Source: an uncultured Hyphomicrobiales bacterium (lineage in GTDB: Bacteria > Pseudomonadota > Alphaproteobacteria > Rhizobiales > Beijerinckiaceae). From it: a stretch of DNA of 64,000 bases. Positions 25,648 to 34,484 of this stretch are shown one piece after another; within the stretch, counting starts at the first letter, position 1; each line of letters opens with the position of its first letter. The notes beneath the pieces were generated by a model that had not been told where the DNA came from, did no database searches, and saw only the letters and a program-made list of their open reading frames with translations. A program made the translations under genes and the position numbers. The stretch lies in contig CAINED010000061.1 in NCBI GenBank assembly GCA_903847605.1, positions 27,336 to 91,335 on the forward strand, read 5' to 3'.

Positions 25648-26703
25648 CTATCCCAGCGTCGGATCGAGCACGATCTTGCCCATGCCGGGATCGGCTTCCA
25701 TCATGCGATGCGCCTCGGCGGCCTGCGAGAGCGGCATGATATGCGCAATGCGCACCTTGATCTTGCCCTGGGCCGCCGCGTCAAAACACTTCGGCAGATC
25801 TTCGTCGCGCGAACCTGGCATGCCCTTGATGGTGATGCGCCGGTCGTAGAGGTGGAAAAAATCGATGGGGACGACAGGTCCGCCATGCGCGCCGGCTGTT
25901 ACCAGCCGGCCCTCGTAACCCAGCGCGTGAAAAGCTTCGGGCAGCACTTTGGGATTGGCGATATTGTCATAGATGACATTCACGCCCTTGCCGCCGGTGA
26001 TTTTCATCACCTCGTCCTTCAGGTTCTGTGTCGAATAGTCGATGGCGTGATCGGCGCCGAGTTCGAGCCCGACATCGGCGCGAGCGCGGGTGCCCGCCGT
26101 TGCGATGACCTTCGCGCCTATGATGTTCTTCGCGATCTGGATGCCGACCGTGCCGAGATTGCCGCTCGCGCCCATGATCAGGACCCATTCGTCCTTCTTG
26201 AGTTCGGCGACATTGAACAGGAGATTCCACGCCGTCGGGCAATGTCGCATCACGACCGAAGCCTCGCGGAAATCGAGGTCTTTCGGCAGCGCAACGACAT
26301 CGGTCGAGGGAATACACACGAGTTCGGCAAATCCGCCGGGGCGGCGAATGCCCATCATGCCGCGCGGACCTTTGTAGGGCGCGCCATCTGTCCCCTTGCC
26401 GTCTTCGGTGATGATGTCGAGCGGCATGCCGCCGGCAGCAGCCACATGATCGCCGACTTTCCACTTGCTCACGCCCGGACCAACGGCATCGATAACGCCG
26501 GCGCAATCGACGCCGGGAATGCAAGGCAGCACGGCGTTGCGCTGCATCTGCGCGCCGCGCCGCAAAGCGACATCGAGCACGCGATTGACGGTCGCCGCAT
26601 GAACGCGAATCCGCACTTCGCCCAGGCGCGGCTGCGGGTCGGGAACGTCCTCGTATCGCAGAGCTTCCGGCGGCCCATATTCGCGGAAAATGGCGGCTTT
26701 CAT
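25648..26703 (-). CDS. Zinc-type alcohol dehydrogenase / quinone oxidoreductase-like protein (MDR superfamily)
   Basis: A 351-residue medium-chain dehydrogenase/reductase. The N-terminal catalytic domain (MKAAIFREYGPPEAL) has no four-Cys structural zinc lobe, and the Rossmann motif is GASGNLGTVGIQIAK near residue 180. That is more like quinone reductase or zinc-independent enoyl reductase members than true alcohol dehydrogenases. It lies between the tctAB permease (upstream, separated by a terminator) and two Bug proteins (downstream). Substrate unknown. Confidence 0.87.
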   Translation of the reverse strand: MKAAIFREYGPPEALRYEDVPDPQPRLGEVRIRVHAATVNRVLDVALRRGAQMQRNAVLPCIPGVDCAGVIDAVGPGVSKWKVGDHVAAAGGMPLDIITEDGKGTDGAPYKGPRGMMGIRRPGGFAELVCIPSTDVVALPKDLDFREASVVMRHCPTAWNLLFNVAELKKDEWVLIMGASGNLGTVGIQIAKNIIGAKVIATAGTRARADVGLELGADHAIDYSTQNLKDEVMKITGGKGVNVIYDNIANPKVLPEAFHALGYEGRLVTAGAHGGPVVPIDFFHLYDRRITIKGMPGSRDEDLPKCFDAAAQGKIKVRIAHIMPLSQAAEAHRMMEADPGMGKIVLDPTLG

Positions 26704-26740
26704 GTTTCCCCCGAAAATTGTTCTTCACTTGCGCCGTCAT

Positions 26741-26774
26741 GAAACGGAAAACGGCCAGGCGCAAGCCCGGCCGT
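26741..26774 (-). terminator. Rho-independent terminator after the TctA-TctB gene
   Basis: Read on the minus strand, a GC-rich stem (ACGGCC at one end, GGCCGT at the other, with an inner GGC/GCC pair around a TTGC loop) is followed directly by TTTTCC and more T residues. It begins 22 bases past the stop of the permease gene and ends its transcript before the MDR gene. Confidence 0.75.
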
Positions 26775-26796
26775 CCCCGTAAAATAATGTCTTGCG

Positions 26797-28869
26797 TCAG
26801 AGCGAGGGAATGATCCCGCGCAGGCCCGGGAACCAGCCGACGAGGAGCGTCGGCGGCCACGGAATCGTCAGCAGCTTGTCGAAGACGACCCAAATGAAGA
26901 GCGTCAGACCCACGGCTTGCGGGAGAACGAGCTTCCACGGCTCGTTGCCTTCGATGCGCATCAGCGCGACCACGAAGATTGGAACGGTCGGAATAAGTCC
27001 GATCACCCACATCGACGCCATGAAGCCGAGCAGCCACAGGAAGAAGACAAGAGCACGCTGCATGACCACGCTGTTGGGCAGATGGTCCGTGCCGGAATCG
27101 ACGTCCATGTGGATTTTCTTCTCGACGGATTTTTCAGCGGCCGCCGCAAGGCTGATGTCAACCATATGCGCCGGATCGCGGAAGATCTCGTTGAGCAGGC
27201 TGATCGTGCAGAAGGTGAGGGCCAAGCCGCCCACAATCATCGGCACGATCTTCGCCGAGAAATTCCATGTCGACGCTTCGTTCACCATCCAGCCGATCAG
27301 GCAGATGAAGAACACGTGCATCAGCATCTTCGGTTCAAAGCGCGGCTTGCCGAAGCCGGACAACATGCCCTTGAAGCCGCCGTGCGCCCGCACGTCCGCG
27401 ATAAATGGACGGAAGAGGCCGAGCGCCGCGATCGCAAAGAGCACCAGCACAATCGGACGCCAGAACCAGTCGACGCCGTAACGCTGGATCGAAATGAACA
27501 TGTAGCGTTCGACGATATCGCCGAGCACGAGGCCGAGAATCAGCGGCGGACGCGGCCATTTCAACTGCTTCATCGTCCAGCCGAGTATGCCGAAGATCAG
27601 CAGCGTCCAAAGATCGCCCCAGTTGCGCGAGCCCTGGAACGCCCCGATGTAGATGATGCCGAGCACCGACGGCATGATCAGCGTGTAGCGCAGGGTCGCG
27701 AGCTTGGCGAACTGGCCGGAGAACAGGTAGCAGAGACCCGCGCCCAGGATATTGGCGAGCGCCACCGACCACACCATCGCGTAGGTGACGCTCAGATGCT
27801 TTCCGAGCATGTCCGGGCCGGGAACAAGGCCGTGGATCATGAACGCGCCGAGCAGGATCGCCATGCCGGCGGAGCCGGGCACACCGAAAGCCACGGTCGG
27901 CACGAGCGCGCCGCCTTCGCGGGAGTTGTTCGCGGATTCCGAAGCGATAACACCGCGTACGTCGCCGGTGCCGAAGGTCTGCGAGGCGCCCTTTTCGGTA
28001 CGCATCGCATGGCCGTAAGCGAGCCAGTCGACAACCGCGCCACCGATGCCGGGGACCGCGCCGAGCGCTGCGCCGAGCCAGGAGCAGCGCAGCACCAGCC
28101 ACCAATGGGTGAAGCAGTCGCGCGCGCCCTGGATCATGCCGCTGACGCTGGTTTCGAGCTGTTTCGAACCGGCGGCAATGGAAGTGCGGGTAATCGCAAG
28201 GTCGGCGAGTTCAGGCAGGGCGAAAAGGCCGAGCACGATCGGAACGAGCGGCGGGCCTTCCCACAGATAGAGCGAGTCGAGCGTCCAGCGCAAAGTGCCG
28301 GTTTGCGGATCGGAACCCACCATCGAGCACATCAGGCCGAAACAGGCGGCCACAAGCCCTCGTAATGGCGCATTGCCGGCGAGCACCGACACCATGGATA
28401 TGCCGAGCACGGCAAAGGCCAGGAGTTCCGGCGATCCGATATAGAGCATGATCGGGCGCAGGATGGGCAGCGAAATGCCCATCAGGATCGCGCCGAAAAT
28501 GCCGCCCATCATTGACGACATATAGGCGGCTGAAAGCGCGCGGCCGGCTTCGCCGCGCTTGGCCATGGGCAAACCGTCAAGCACGGTTGCCGCGGACCCC
28601 GCGCCGCCGGGCACGCCGAACAGAATGGCCGGGATGGGATCGCCTGTCGCTGTGGTCGAGCCGAGGCCGAGCAGCAACGCCATCGCGGCGTAAGGGTCCA
28701 TGTTGAAGGTGAAGGGCAGAAGCAACGCGGTGCCCGCGAGGCCGCCGATACCGGGCAGAATGCCCAGCACCAGTCCGAGAATAACGCCCGAGAACAGCAT
28801 CAATAGCCGGAACGGGTCCATCAGCATAACGAAGGCCTGTCCGGCCGCTTGCAGCATACTGGCTTCCAT
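26797..28869 (-). CDS. Tripartite tricarboxylate transporter permease, TctA fused to a TctB-like domain
   Basis: About 690 residues, against roughly 500 for TctA alone. Residues 1 to about 500 are a multi-span TctA (LGILPGIGGLAGTALLLPF, ILFGVPGGAGSAATVLDGLPMA). From about 510 the protein continues with four more hydrophobic segments (for example FFICLIGWMV and VLPQAVGLTLFIWVVF) and a C-terminal LTIPWPPTLL, the layout of the small TctB subunit. It therefore seems to carry both membrane subunits in one chain. The ATG at 28869 is used; an ATG four codons later is possible. It is the only TctA in the window, for nine TctC proteins. Confidence 0.87.
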   Translation of the reverse strand: MEASMLQAAGQAFVMLMDPFRLLMLFSGVILGLVLGILPGIGGLAGTALLLPFTFNMDPYAAMALLLGLGSTTATGDPIPAILFGVPGGAGSAATVLDGLPMAKRGEAGRALSAAYMSSMMGGIFGAILMGISLPILRPIMLYIGSPELLAFAVLGISMVSVLAGNAPLRGLVAACFGLMCSMVGSDPQTGTLRWTLDSLYLWEGPPLVPIVLGLFALPELADLAITRTSIAAGSKQLETSVSGMIQGARDCFTHWWLVLRCSWLGAALGAVPGIGGAVVDWLAYGHAMRTEKGASQTFGTGDVRGVIASESANNSREGGALVPTVAFGVPGSAGMAILLGAFMIHGLVPGPDMLGKHLSVTYAMVWSVALANILGAGLCYLFSGQFAKLATLRYTLIMPSVLGIIYIGAFQGSRNWGDLWTLLIFGILGWTMKQLKWPRPPLILGLVLGDIVERYMFISIQRYGVDWFWRPIVLVLFAIAALGLFRPFIADVRAHGGFKGMLSGFGKPRFEPKMLMHVFFICLIGWMVNEASTWNFSAKIVPMIVGGLALTFCTISLLNEIFRDPAHMVDISLAAAAEKSVEKKIHMDVDSGTDHLPNSVVMQRALVFFLWLLGFMASMWVIGLIPTVPIFVVALMRIEGNEPWKLVLPQAVGLTLFIWVVFDKLLTIPWPPTLLVGWFPGLRGIIPSL

Positions 28870-28978
28870 GAGAGTCAGCCTTTTGTTTCGAATGATCGTT
28901 GGTGTTGGTTCTGTCGGGCACCGCGCCACTTGCGCGCGCCGGAAGGATCATTCGCGATGAACATGCATCGCGAAGAAA

Positions 28979-29314
28979 TCAGAGGACGGCGGGCGGTCCG
29001 CGCGGGTCGAATGCGGTGAACGGGTCCTGCGGCGCATCCGTTGCGACACGCCGGATTGACGAAACATACCGACCTTCCGGCCTGACGGCAGGAAGCGAAG
29101 GCAAAACCGGAATTTCGTCGATACCGGAAGGCGCGATCCAGTCTTCCGCCACGTCGAGGAGCGCAACCGGCCCGCTGCGTGTGAAGCTCAATTCCTGTGC
29201 GGGCTGCGCGACAGGAAAGAGGTGGATCATCAGGTAGGTGAAGACGATCAGCCAATAGGCAACGCACGGCGCACGCGCCGCATCAGCCCTGGCCTTGATC
29301 CCTTCCAAATCCAT
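28979..29314 (-). CDS. Hypothetical single-span membrane protein
   Basis: A 111-residue ORF with one hydrophobic segment (VAYWLIVFTYLMIHLFP, about residues 18-34) and a Pro-rich C-terminal tail. It lies 109 bases upstream of, and in line with, the TctA-TctB gene, where a separate tctB often sits. It is not a TctB: it has one membrane span rather than four. An AGCAAGGG stretch lies close to the ATG but is a poor ribosome site. It could be an accessory peptide of the transporter or not a gene. Confidence 0.5.
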   Translation of the reverse strand: MDLEGIKARADAARAPCVAYWLIVFTYLMIHLFPVAQPAQELSFTRSGPVALLDVAEDWIAPSGIDEIPVLPSLPAVRPEGRYVSSIRRVATDAPQDPFTAFDPRGPPAVL

Positions 29315-29578
29315 CCCTTGCTCGCCCCCTCAAGCGGCAGGTTGTTGGTTTTCACTCAGACACTTGTCGCCACATGCAGAGCCATTGACCGCATGCATCC
29401 AGAACTATTGCGAAAGCGAAATGAGCGATCCTCCCCTGCGCAGACTGACGCCCTTCACACGGGCCTGTTCTTCTTGCCTCAGATTATTCCCTAGCCGGTT
29501 TCCCTGCCGGTTAGAAGCCCTAATTTCTGCATGTTTTCGACGAAAGTAGCAAGCCGTGTCGAGTGCGTAACAGGCGAC
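29315..29578. other. Intergenic region between small membrane protein and MFS genes
   Basis: A 264-base gap. It contains CTAGCCGG and CCGGTTAG (29491-29514), a stem-loop with one G-U pair on the plus strand, without a T run. It should hold the 3' end of the MFS transcript and the promoter of the small membrane protein/tctAB unit. I see no ORF worth calling. Confidence 0.35.
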
Positions 29579-30763
29579 TTAGCGTTGCTTCAGCACAGCT
29601 TTCACCCCGCCGCCGGCGCCGAAGAGAAGGACGGCGATGACCAGAAATACGCCACCGACCCCGGAAGCGCCCGCAATCAGGGCGCCCGCGAAGGGAATGA
29701 CGAACTGGCCGATGCGGTTGCCGGTCAGTCGCATGGTCAGCGCTGTGCCGCGCGCTTGCGCCGGCGCGAGATCGACGACATTCGACAGGCAAACGGTGAC
29801 CGCAAGCCCGAGCCCGAAGCCCATCAGCACGCAGGCGACAAACATCCAGAACAGCGGCAGATTCAGGCCGATCATCACATAACCGGCAGCGGCGAGCGCC
29901 ATGCTCCAAAACGTCAGTGGCGTGCGCCCGAACATGCGCAAAAGCGGGCCGTAGAGCACGCGGGAGAATATGGACGCGATCGCGCGCACAACGAGCATCG
30001 AGCCGATCAATCCGGCGTCGATGTGCCGTTCGACGCCGAGTAGCGGCAGATAAATGACGGCGAGGTCGAGCGAGGCCACCGTCATCACGCTGGCGACAAT
30101 GACTGCGACTAGACCGCGCACACGCAGAATTTCGCCCAGCGGCACAGGCGTCTGGTCTTTCTTGACGCGCTCGGCGGCTTTCGACGGCCGCATCGACAGG
30201 GCAAGCGCCATTGCGGCAAGCGAGCAGGCCATCGCCAGCGCGAAAAGCGGTTGCGTTGGCGGCAGACGCGCCGACCCTGCCATCCAGCCGATGAGCGCGG
30301 GCGCGATCATTTGTCCAACCGAAAGCACCACCATGTACCAGCCGAAGACGCCTTCCCGGCTGACAGGACCGGCGCAGCGCAAAGTCAGCGTCTGGTGTCC
30401 GGCCATGACGAACAGATGGCCGATGCCTGCGATGACCGAATAGAAAGTCAGCACGAAGGCATTATCTGGCCAAAGCCAGAAGCCGACATTCGCTGCAAGC
30501 TGAAACCCGGAACCTGCCCAGATCGCCGCCGAATCGTTGCCGCGGTCGATATAGCGGCCCAGCGGTATGGCAAGAAAGATCGGCAGCAGCGCATAACCCG
30601 AGGAAATGGCGCCGTACCAGACATAGGAAACGTCGATTTCGATGGCGCGATAGGATGTCGTGATCCGCGTGAGGCCGGTCACGACCTGAAACAGCAGCGC
30701 GTGCATGAGGAACGGCGTCAAAAGCCGCAAGTCATAATCGTGCCGAGGCCGCCCTTCCGCCAT
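29579..30763 (-). CDS. Major facilitator superfamily transporter
   Basis: A 394-residue protein with about 12 hydrophobic helices. LGRYIDRGNDSAAIW after helix two matches the MFS loop 2-3 signature, and a charged central linker (MRPSKAAERVKKDQTP) separates the two halves. The ATG at 30763 follows a GGGAGG that is unusually close. It diverges from the GMC oxidoreductase operon, so it may export or import a substrate of that pathway. Cargo not predictable. Confidence 0.86.
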   Translation of the reverse strand: MAEGRPRHDYDLRLLTPFLMHALLFQVVTGLTRITTSYRAIEIDVSYVWYGAISSGYALLPIFLAIPLGRYIDRGNDSAAIWAGSGFQLAANVGFWLWPDNAFVLTFYSVIAGIGHLFVMAGHQTLTLRCAGPVSREGVFGWYMVVLSVGQMIAPALIGWMAGSARLPPTQPLFALAMACSLAAMALALSMRPSKAAERVKKDQTPVPLGEILRVRGLVAVIVASVMTVASLDLAVIYLPLLGVERHIDAGLIGSMLVVRAIASIFSRVLYGPLLRMFGRTPLTFWSMALAAAGYVMIGLNLPLFWMFVACVLMGFGLGLAVTVCLSNVVDLAPAQARGTALTMRLTGNRIGQFVIPFAGALIAGASGVGGVFLVIAVLLFGAGGGVKAVLKQR

Positions 30764-30931
30764 CCTCCCGCTGCGCCTTTCCTGCGTTTCGCTTGAAAGG
30801 CGCCAAGAATCCGCCTGCGTCAAGAAGCGGTCCCGGTTTGCTGCCCTGCAATGTATGCAGCGCTGATGCCGTATGGCTTTGCGTCGCATGCGCCCTGCTG
30901 TAGGCTGAGCGCCGGAGGAAACGGGGGAAAA

Positions 30932-32560
30932 ATGAGCGGCTCGAGTTTACCTGATGGCGCAGAATTCGATTACATCGTGGTCGGCGCCGGTTCTGCGGGT
31001 TGCGTGCTTGCCAACAGATTGAGCGCTGATCCCAAAAATCGCGTCTTGCTGCTGGAAGCCGGCGGCATGGACAACTGGATCTGGTTTCATATCCCCGTCG
31101 GCTATCTTTTCGCCATCGGCAACCCGCGCGCAGACTGGTTGTTCAAGACCGAGTCCGAGGGCGGTTTGAACGGGCGTTCGCTCGCCTATCCGCGCGGCAA
31201 GGTGATCGGCGGCTGCTCGGCGATCAACGGTATGATCTACATGCGCGGACAGGCCGCGGATTACGACCGCTGGCGGCAGATGGGTCTCGACGGCTGGAGC
31301 TGGGAGGATGTCCTGCCGTTGTTCAAGAAACAGCAGGATCACTATGCCGGCGCGAACGACATCCACGGCGCGGGCGGCGAATGGCGCATCGAGGAGCCGC
31401 GCATCCGATGGAAAATTCTGGACGCCGTTCAGGAGGCGGCGGAAACCGTCGGCATTCCGCGCACGCGGGATTTCAACACCGGCAATAATGAAGGCTCTTC
31501 CTACTTTCAGGTGAATCATAAGCGTGGCCGCCGCTGGAGCGCAGCTACCGGCTTCCTGAAACCGATCCTGAACCGGCCCAATCTGACGCTCGTGGCTGGC
31601 GTTCATGTGGAAGGCATCGCCTTCGAGGGCAAGCGCGCCCGCGCCGTCGTCTATCGCAAGGATGGCGTTCTGGCGAAATCGCGCGCAGCCGGCGAAATCG
31701 TGATGAGCGCCGGCAGCATCGGCACGCCGCAAATTCTCGAACTCTCGGGTATCGGCAATTTCGAGCGCTTCAATGCGATGGGCATCGTCGGCGTTCACCA
31801 TTTGCCGGGCGTGGGCGAGAATTTGCAGGATCATCTGCAACTGCGCACTATCTACAAGGTCGATAACGTGCGCACGCTGAATGTCGACTATCAGTCGCCC
31901 GTCAAGCGAGCATGGATGGGCCTGGAGTATGCTTTATTCCGCAAGGGGCCGATGAGCATGGCGCCCTCGCAGCTCGGCATGTTCGCGAAGTCGAGCAGCG
32001 AGTACGAGACGCCCAACATCCAGTACCACGCACAACCGTTATCGCTCGACAAATTCGGCGATCCCCTGCACACATTCCCCGCGATCACGATGAGCGTGTG
32101 CAATTTGCGGCCGACCAGCCGCGGCAGCGTACATCTGAAATCGACGGATCCACGCGATCCTCCAGCGATCGCGCCGAAATATCTTTCGTCCGAAGCCGAT
32201 CGTCGCGTCGCCGTCGATTCCATTCGCCTCACGCGGCGCATCATGGCTTCGCCGACGCTTGCGCCCTATCAGCCGCGCGAACATCTGCCGGGCGCGCATA
32301 TATCCAGCGACGACGATCTCGAGCGCGCCGCCGGCGAAATCGGCACGACGATTTTCCATCCTGTCGGCACAACGAAAATGGGTCTGCCCGACGATGCGAT
32401 GGCGGTCGTCGACAAGAGATTGCGCGTTTATGGAGTCGAGGGCCTGCGTGTTGCGGATGCCTCGATCATGCCGGCGATTACGTCGGGCAATACGGCTGCG
32501 CCCGTCATGATGATTGCCGAAAAGGCGGCGCAGATGATGCTGGAGGACGCCCGGCGCTGA
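30932..32560 (+). CDS. GMC family FAD-dependent oxidoreductase (choline/alcohol dehydrogenase type)
   Basis: A 542-residue glucose-methanol-choline flavoprotein. The dinucleotide motif VVGAGSAGCVLANRLS is near residue 16, and the GMC signature follows from PRGKVIGGCSAINGMIYMRG. The catalytic His is in FHPVGTTKMG (near 475), with NTAAPVMMIAEKAA at the C-terminus. Such enzymes oxidise alcohols to aldehydes or acids. It is first in a five-gene unit: GMC, VOC, TctC, TctC, VOC, with gaps of 18, 37, -4 and 22 bases. The upstream GGAGGAAACGGGGGA region supplies the ribosome site. Confidence 0.92.
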   Translation: MSGSSLPDGAEFDYIVVGAGSAGCVLANRLSADPKNRVLLLEAGGMDNWIWFHIPVGYLFAIGNPRADWLFKTESEGGLNGRSLAYPRGKVIGGCSAINGMIYMRGQAADYDRWRQMGLDGWSWEDVLPLFKKQQDHYAGANDIHGAGGEWRIEEPRIRWKILDAVQEAAETVGIPRTRDFNTGNNEGSSYFQVNHKRGRRWSAATGFLKPILNRPNLTLVAGVHVEGIAFEGKRARAVVYRKDGVLAKSRAAGEIVMSAGSIGTPQILELSGIGNFERFNAMGIVGVHHLPGVGENLQDHLQLRTIYKVDNVRTLNVDYQSPVKRAWMGLEYALFRKGPMSMAPSQLGMFAKSSSEYETPNIQYHAQPLSLDKFGDPLHTFPAITMSVCNLRPTSRGSVHLKSTDPRDPPAIAPKYLSSEADRRVAVDSIRLTRRIMASPTLAPYQPREHLPGAHISSDDDLERAAGEIGTTIFHPVGTTKMGLPDDAMAVVDKRLRVYGVEGLRVADASIMPAITSGNTAAPVMMIAEKAAQMMLEDARR

Positions 32561-32578
32561 ACAAGAATGGGAGGAAAC

Positions 32579-33394
32579 ATGTTCGCCAAGATCAATCACG
32601 TCGCCATCGTCAGCGATAATTATGCCGAACTGGCCAAGTTCTACGAAGCCGTCTTCGGTATGCGCACCTCGCCGAATACGCGCGCGGCGCGCGCAACGAC
32701 GGTGGGCGATGGCTATGTCGGCCTCAACATCAATCCGCGCCGTGCGGGCCGCTCGGCAGGGCTCGATCATTTCGGAATTGAAGTGGAGAATTCCGACGAA
32801 GCTTTTTCCCGAATCGCCAAAAAATATCCGACCGTGAAATGGCTCAAGCGGCCGTCGACACGACCTTTTGCGGGAATCTCGACACACGATCCCGATGGCA
32901 ACATGTTCGACATTTCCCAGAAGAACATGACGAACCGCACATCCGTCTATGTCGAGAACGACGGCAAGGCTAACCCGCGCCATATCGATCATGTCGCGTT
33001 CCGGACGATGAACCCGGACGCGATGGCGGAATTTTATCGCGACGTCTTCGAACTTGCCCCTGCCAACATCAACCGCAAGCCGGGCGACAACAATCATTAC
33101 CTCACCGACGGGCATATGACGCTCGTGATCATGCCCTGGGACATCACCGATTACGATGGGACCGGGATCATAACGCAGGGCATGGATCATGTGGGCTTCA
33201 AGGTCGAAAGCCTCGATGCGCTCAAAACCGATGTCGAACGGATCGGCGGCGACAATCCGCGCCTTGCGCCCGCGCCGCTTGCGACCGGCGCCGAAGGAAA
33301 GGCGCTCGCGGCATTGTTCGCAAGATCGTGTTCTCTCGGCCAATACCAGATGACGGATTGCGATGGCACGCTGATCGACATTCACGAAGACTGA
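32579..33394 (+). CDS. VOC family protein (glyoxalase/extradiol dioxygenase fold), first copy
   Basis: A 271-residue vicinal-oxygen-chelate protein with two tandem modules: module one begins INHVAIVSDNYAEL, and module two begins IDHVAFRTMNPDAM near residue 140. His residues in NHVAIV and LDHFGIEV, and the DPDGN turn, fit metal-binding positions of the fold. It closely resembles the gene at 35556-36371 over its whole length. The start is set by GGGAGG before the ATG at 32579. It could be an extradiol dioxygenase, epimerase or isomerase; operon context with a GMC enzyme and binding proteins suggests catabolism. Confidence 0.88.
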   Translation: MFAKINHVAIVSDNYAELAKFYEAVFGMRTSPNTRAARATTVGDGYVGLNINPRRAGRSAGLDHFGIEVENSDEAFSRIAKKYPTVKWLKRPSTRPFAGISTHDPDGNMFDISQKNMTNRTSVYVENDGKANPRHIDHVAFRTMNPDAMAEFYRDVFELAPANINRKPGDNNHYLTDGHMTLVIMPWDITDYDGTGIITQGMDHVGFKVESLDALKTDVERIGGDNPRLAPAPLATGAEGKALAALFARSCSLGQYQMTDCDGTLIDIHED

Positions 33395-33431
33395 GAATAT
33401 TCGGCGCGTGATGGGTTTAGGGGAGGTTGAT

Positions 33432-34484
33432 GTGATCGAAGGATTTCATGCCCGAATTCTGTCGGCAGCCCTTGCTGCCATCGTCATCGGCGCACCCGGA
33501 ACAGCGCGCGCCGATGCGATCGAAGATTTCTACAAGGGCAGAACGGTGACATGGATCTTGAGCGCAGGCGAAGGCGGCGGCTATTCCAGCTATGCCCGCG
33601 TCTTTGCGCAGGCGCTCGAGCGCAGCATACCCGGCAATCCCAAGGTCGTGATCCAGAATATGCCCGGCGCGGGCGGTATCCGCGCCTCGATGCATCTGTA
33701 TCAAATCGCGCCGAAGGACGGCTCCGTCATCGGTCTCATCCATTCCAGCGTCCCCTTTGCGCCGCTCTACGGCATCAAGGGCGCGAATTTCGATCCGCGG
33801 CAGTTCAACTGGATCGGCTCGATGGCCGTCGAAACGGCGATGTGCGTGTCATGGCGCGCTTCGGGTGTGACGCAGTCGAAGGACTTGTTCGAGGAACGCA
33901 AGTATATCGTGGGCGGCACGGGGGCGGGTTCACAGATGGAAACCCTGCCGGCTCTGCTCAACAAACTTATTGGAACGAAGATCAGGATCGTGTCCGGCTA
34001 CAAGGGCGGTAACGATGTTTATCTCGCCATGGAGCGCGGCGAGGTGACGGGACGATGCGGCGGGCTGTTTTCTTCCATAAGTTCGACGCGTCCGGAATGG
34101 TTCGCGAAAAACCTTGTCGCCGTGCCGATCGTCATTGCCCTGAAACGCTCGCATCGTTTTCCCGATGTTCCCGCGGTCATCGAATTCGCCAAGGACGAGA
34201 AGACGCGCAAGGTGCTGGAATTGTCTCTTGCGCCGCAGGGCATGGACCGGCCATTGCTCGCGCCGCCCGGCACGCCCCCGGACAAGGTCGCGGCGCTGCG
34301 CGCAGCTTTTCACAAGGCGATGAAGGACCCGGCCTTCGTCGACGAAGCCGCCAAACAAAAGCTTGAGATCGAGGAAGTCTCGGGAGAAGAGGTCGCCAAT
34401 GTCATCAGGCAGGCCTATGCCTCGCCGCCCGACATCGTGCAGGCTGCCAAGGATGCGATGAATCTCACGGGCAGCGGGCCATGA
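33432..34484 (+). CDS. TctC/Bug-type periplasmic solute-binding protein, first of a duplicated pair
   Basis: A 350-residue long-branch binding protein: signal peptide ending ARADA, then FYKGRTVTWILSAGEGGGYSSYARVF, NMPGAGGIRASM and GYKGGNDVYLAMERGEVTGRCGG. The GTG start at 33432 is chosen for the GGGAGG five bases ahead; an upstream ATG has no such site. Its stop overlaps the next gene (ATGA, 34481-34484), and the two proteins are obvious paralogues. Confidence 0.9.
   Translation: MIEGFHARILSAALAAIVIGAPGTARADAIEDFYKGRTVTWILSAGEGGGYSSYARVFAQALERSIPGNPKVVIQNMPGAGGIRASMHLYQIAPKDGSVIGLIHSSVPFAPLYGIKGANFDPRQFNWIGSMAVETAMCVSWRASGVTQSKDLFEERKYIVGGTGAGSQMETLPALLNKLIGTKIRIVSGYKGGNDVYLAMERGEVTGRCGGLFSSISSTRPEWFAKNLVAVPIVIALKRSHRFPDVPAVIEFAKDEKTRKVLELSLAPQGMDRPLLAPPGTPPDKVAALRAAFHKAMKDPAFVDEAAKQKLEIEEVSGEEVANVIRQAYASPPDIVQAAKDAMNLTGSGP

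Noticed and set aside
26917..28365. 482-residue open frame on the plus strand, rich in His, Glu and Arg
   Set aside because: Antisense to the membrane helices of TctA. Hydrophobic codons read backwards give such charged sequences.
28979..29314. Small membrane ORF as a separate TctB subunit
   Set aside because: It has one hydrophobic segment rather than four and no TctB-like ending. The TctB-like part is fused to TctA.
29491..29514. Stem-loop CTAGCCGG/CCGGTTAG as terminator of the MFS gene
   Set aside because: On the strand of that gene the stem has a mismatch and no T run follows, so evidence is too weak for a terminator call.
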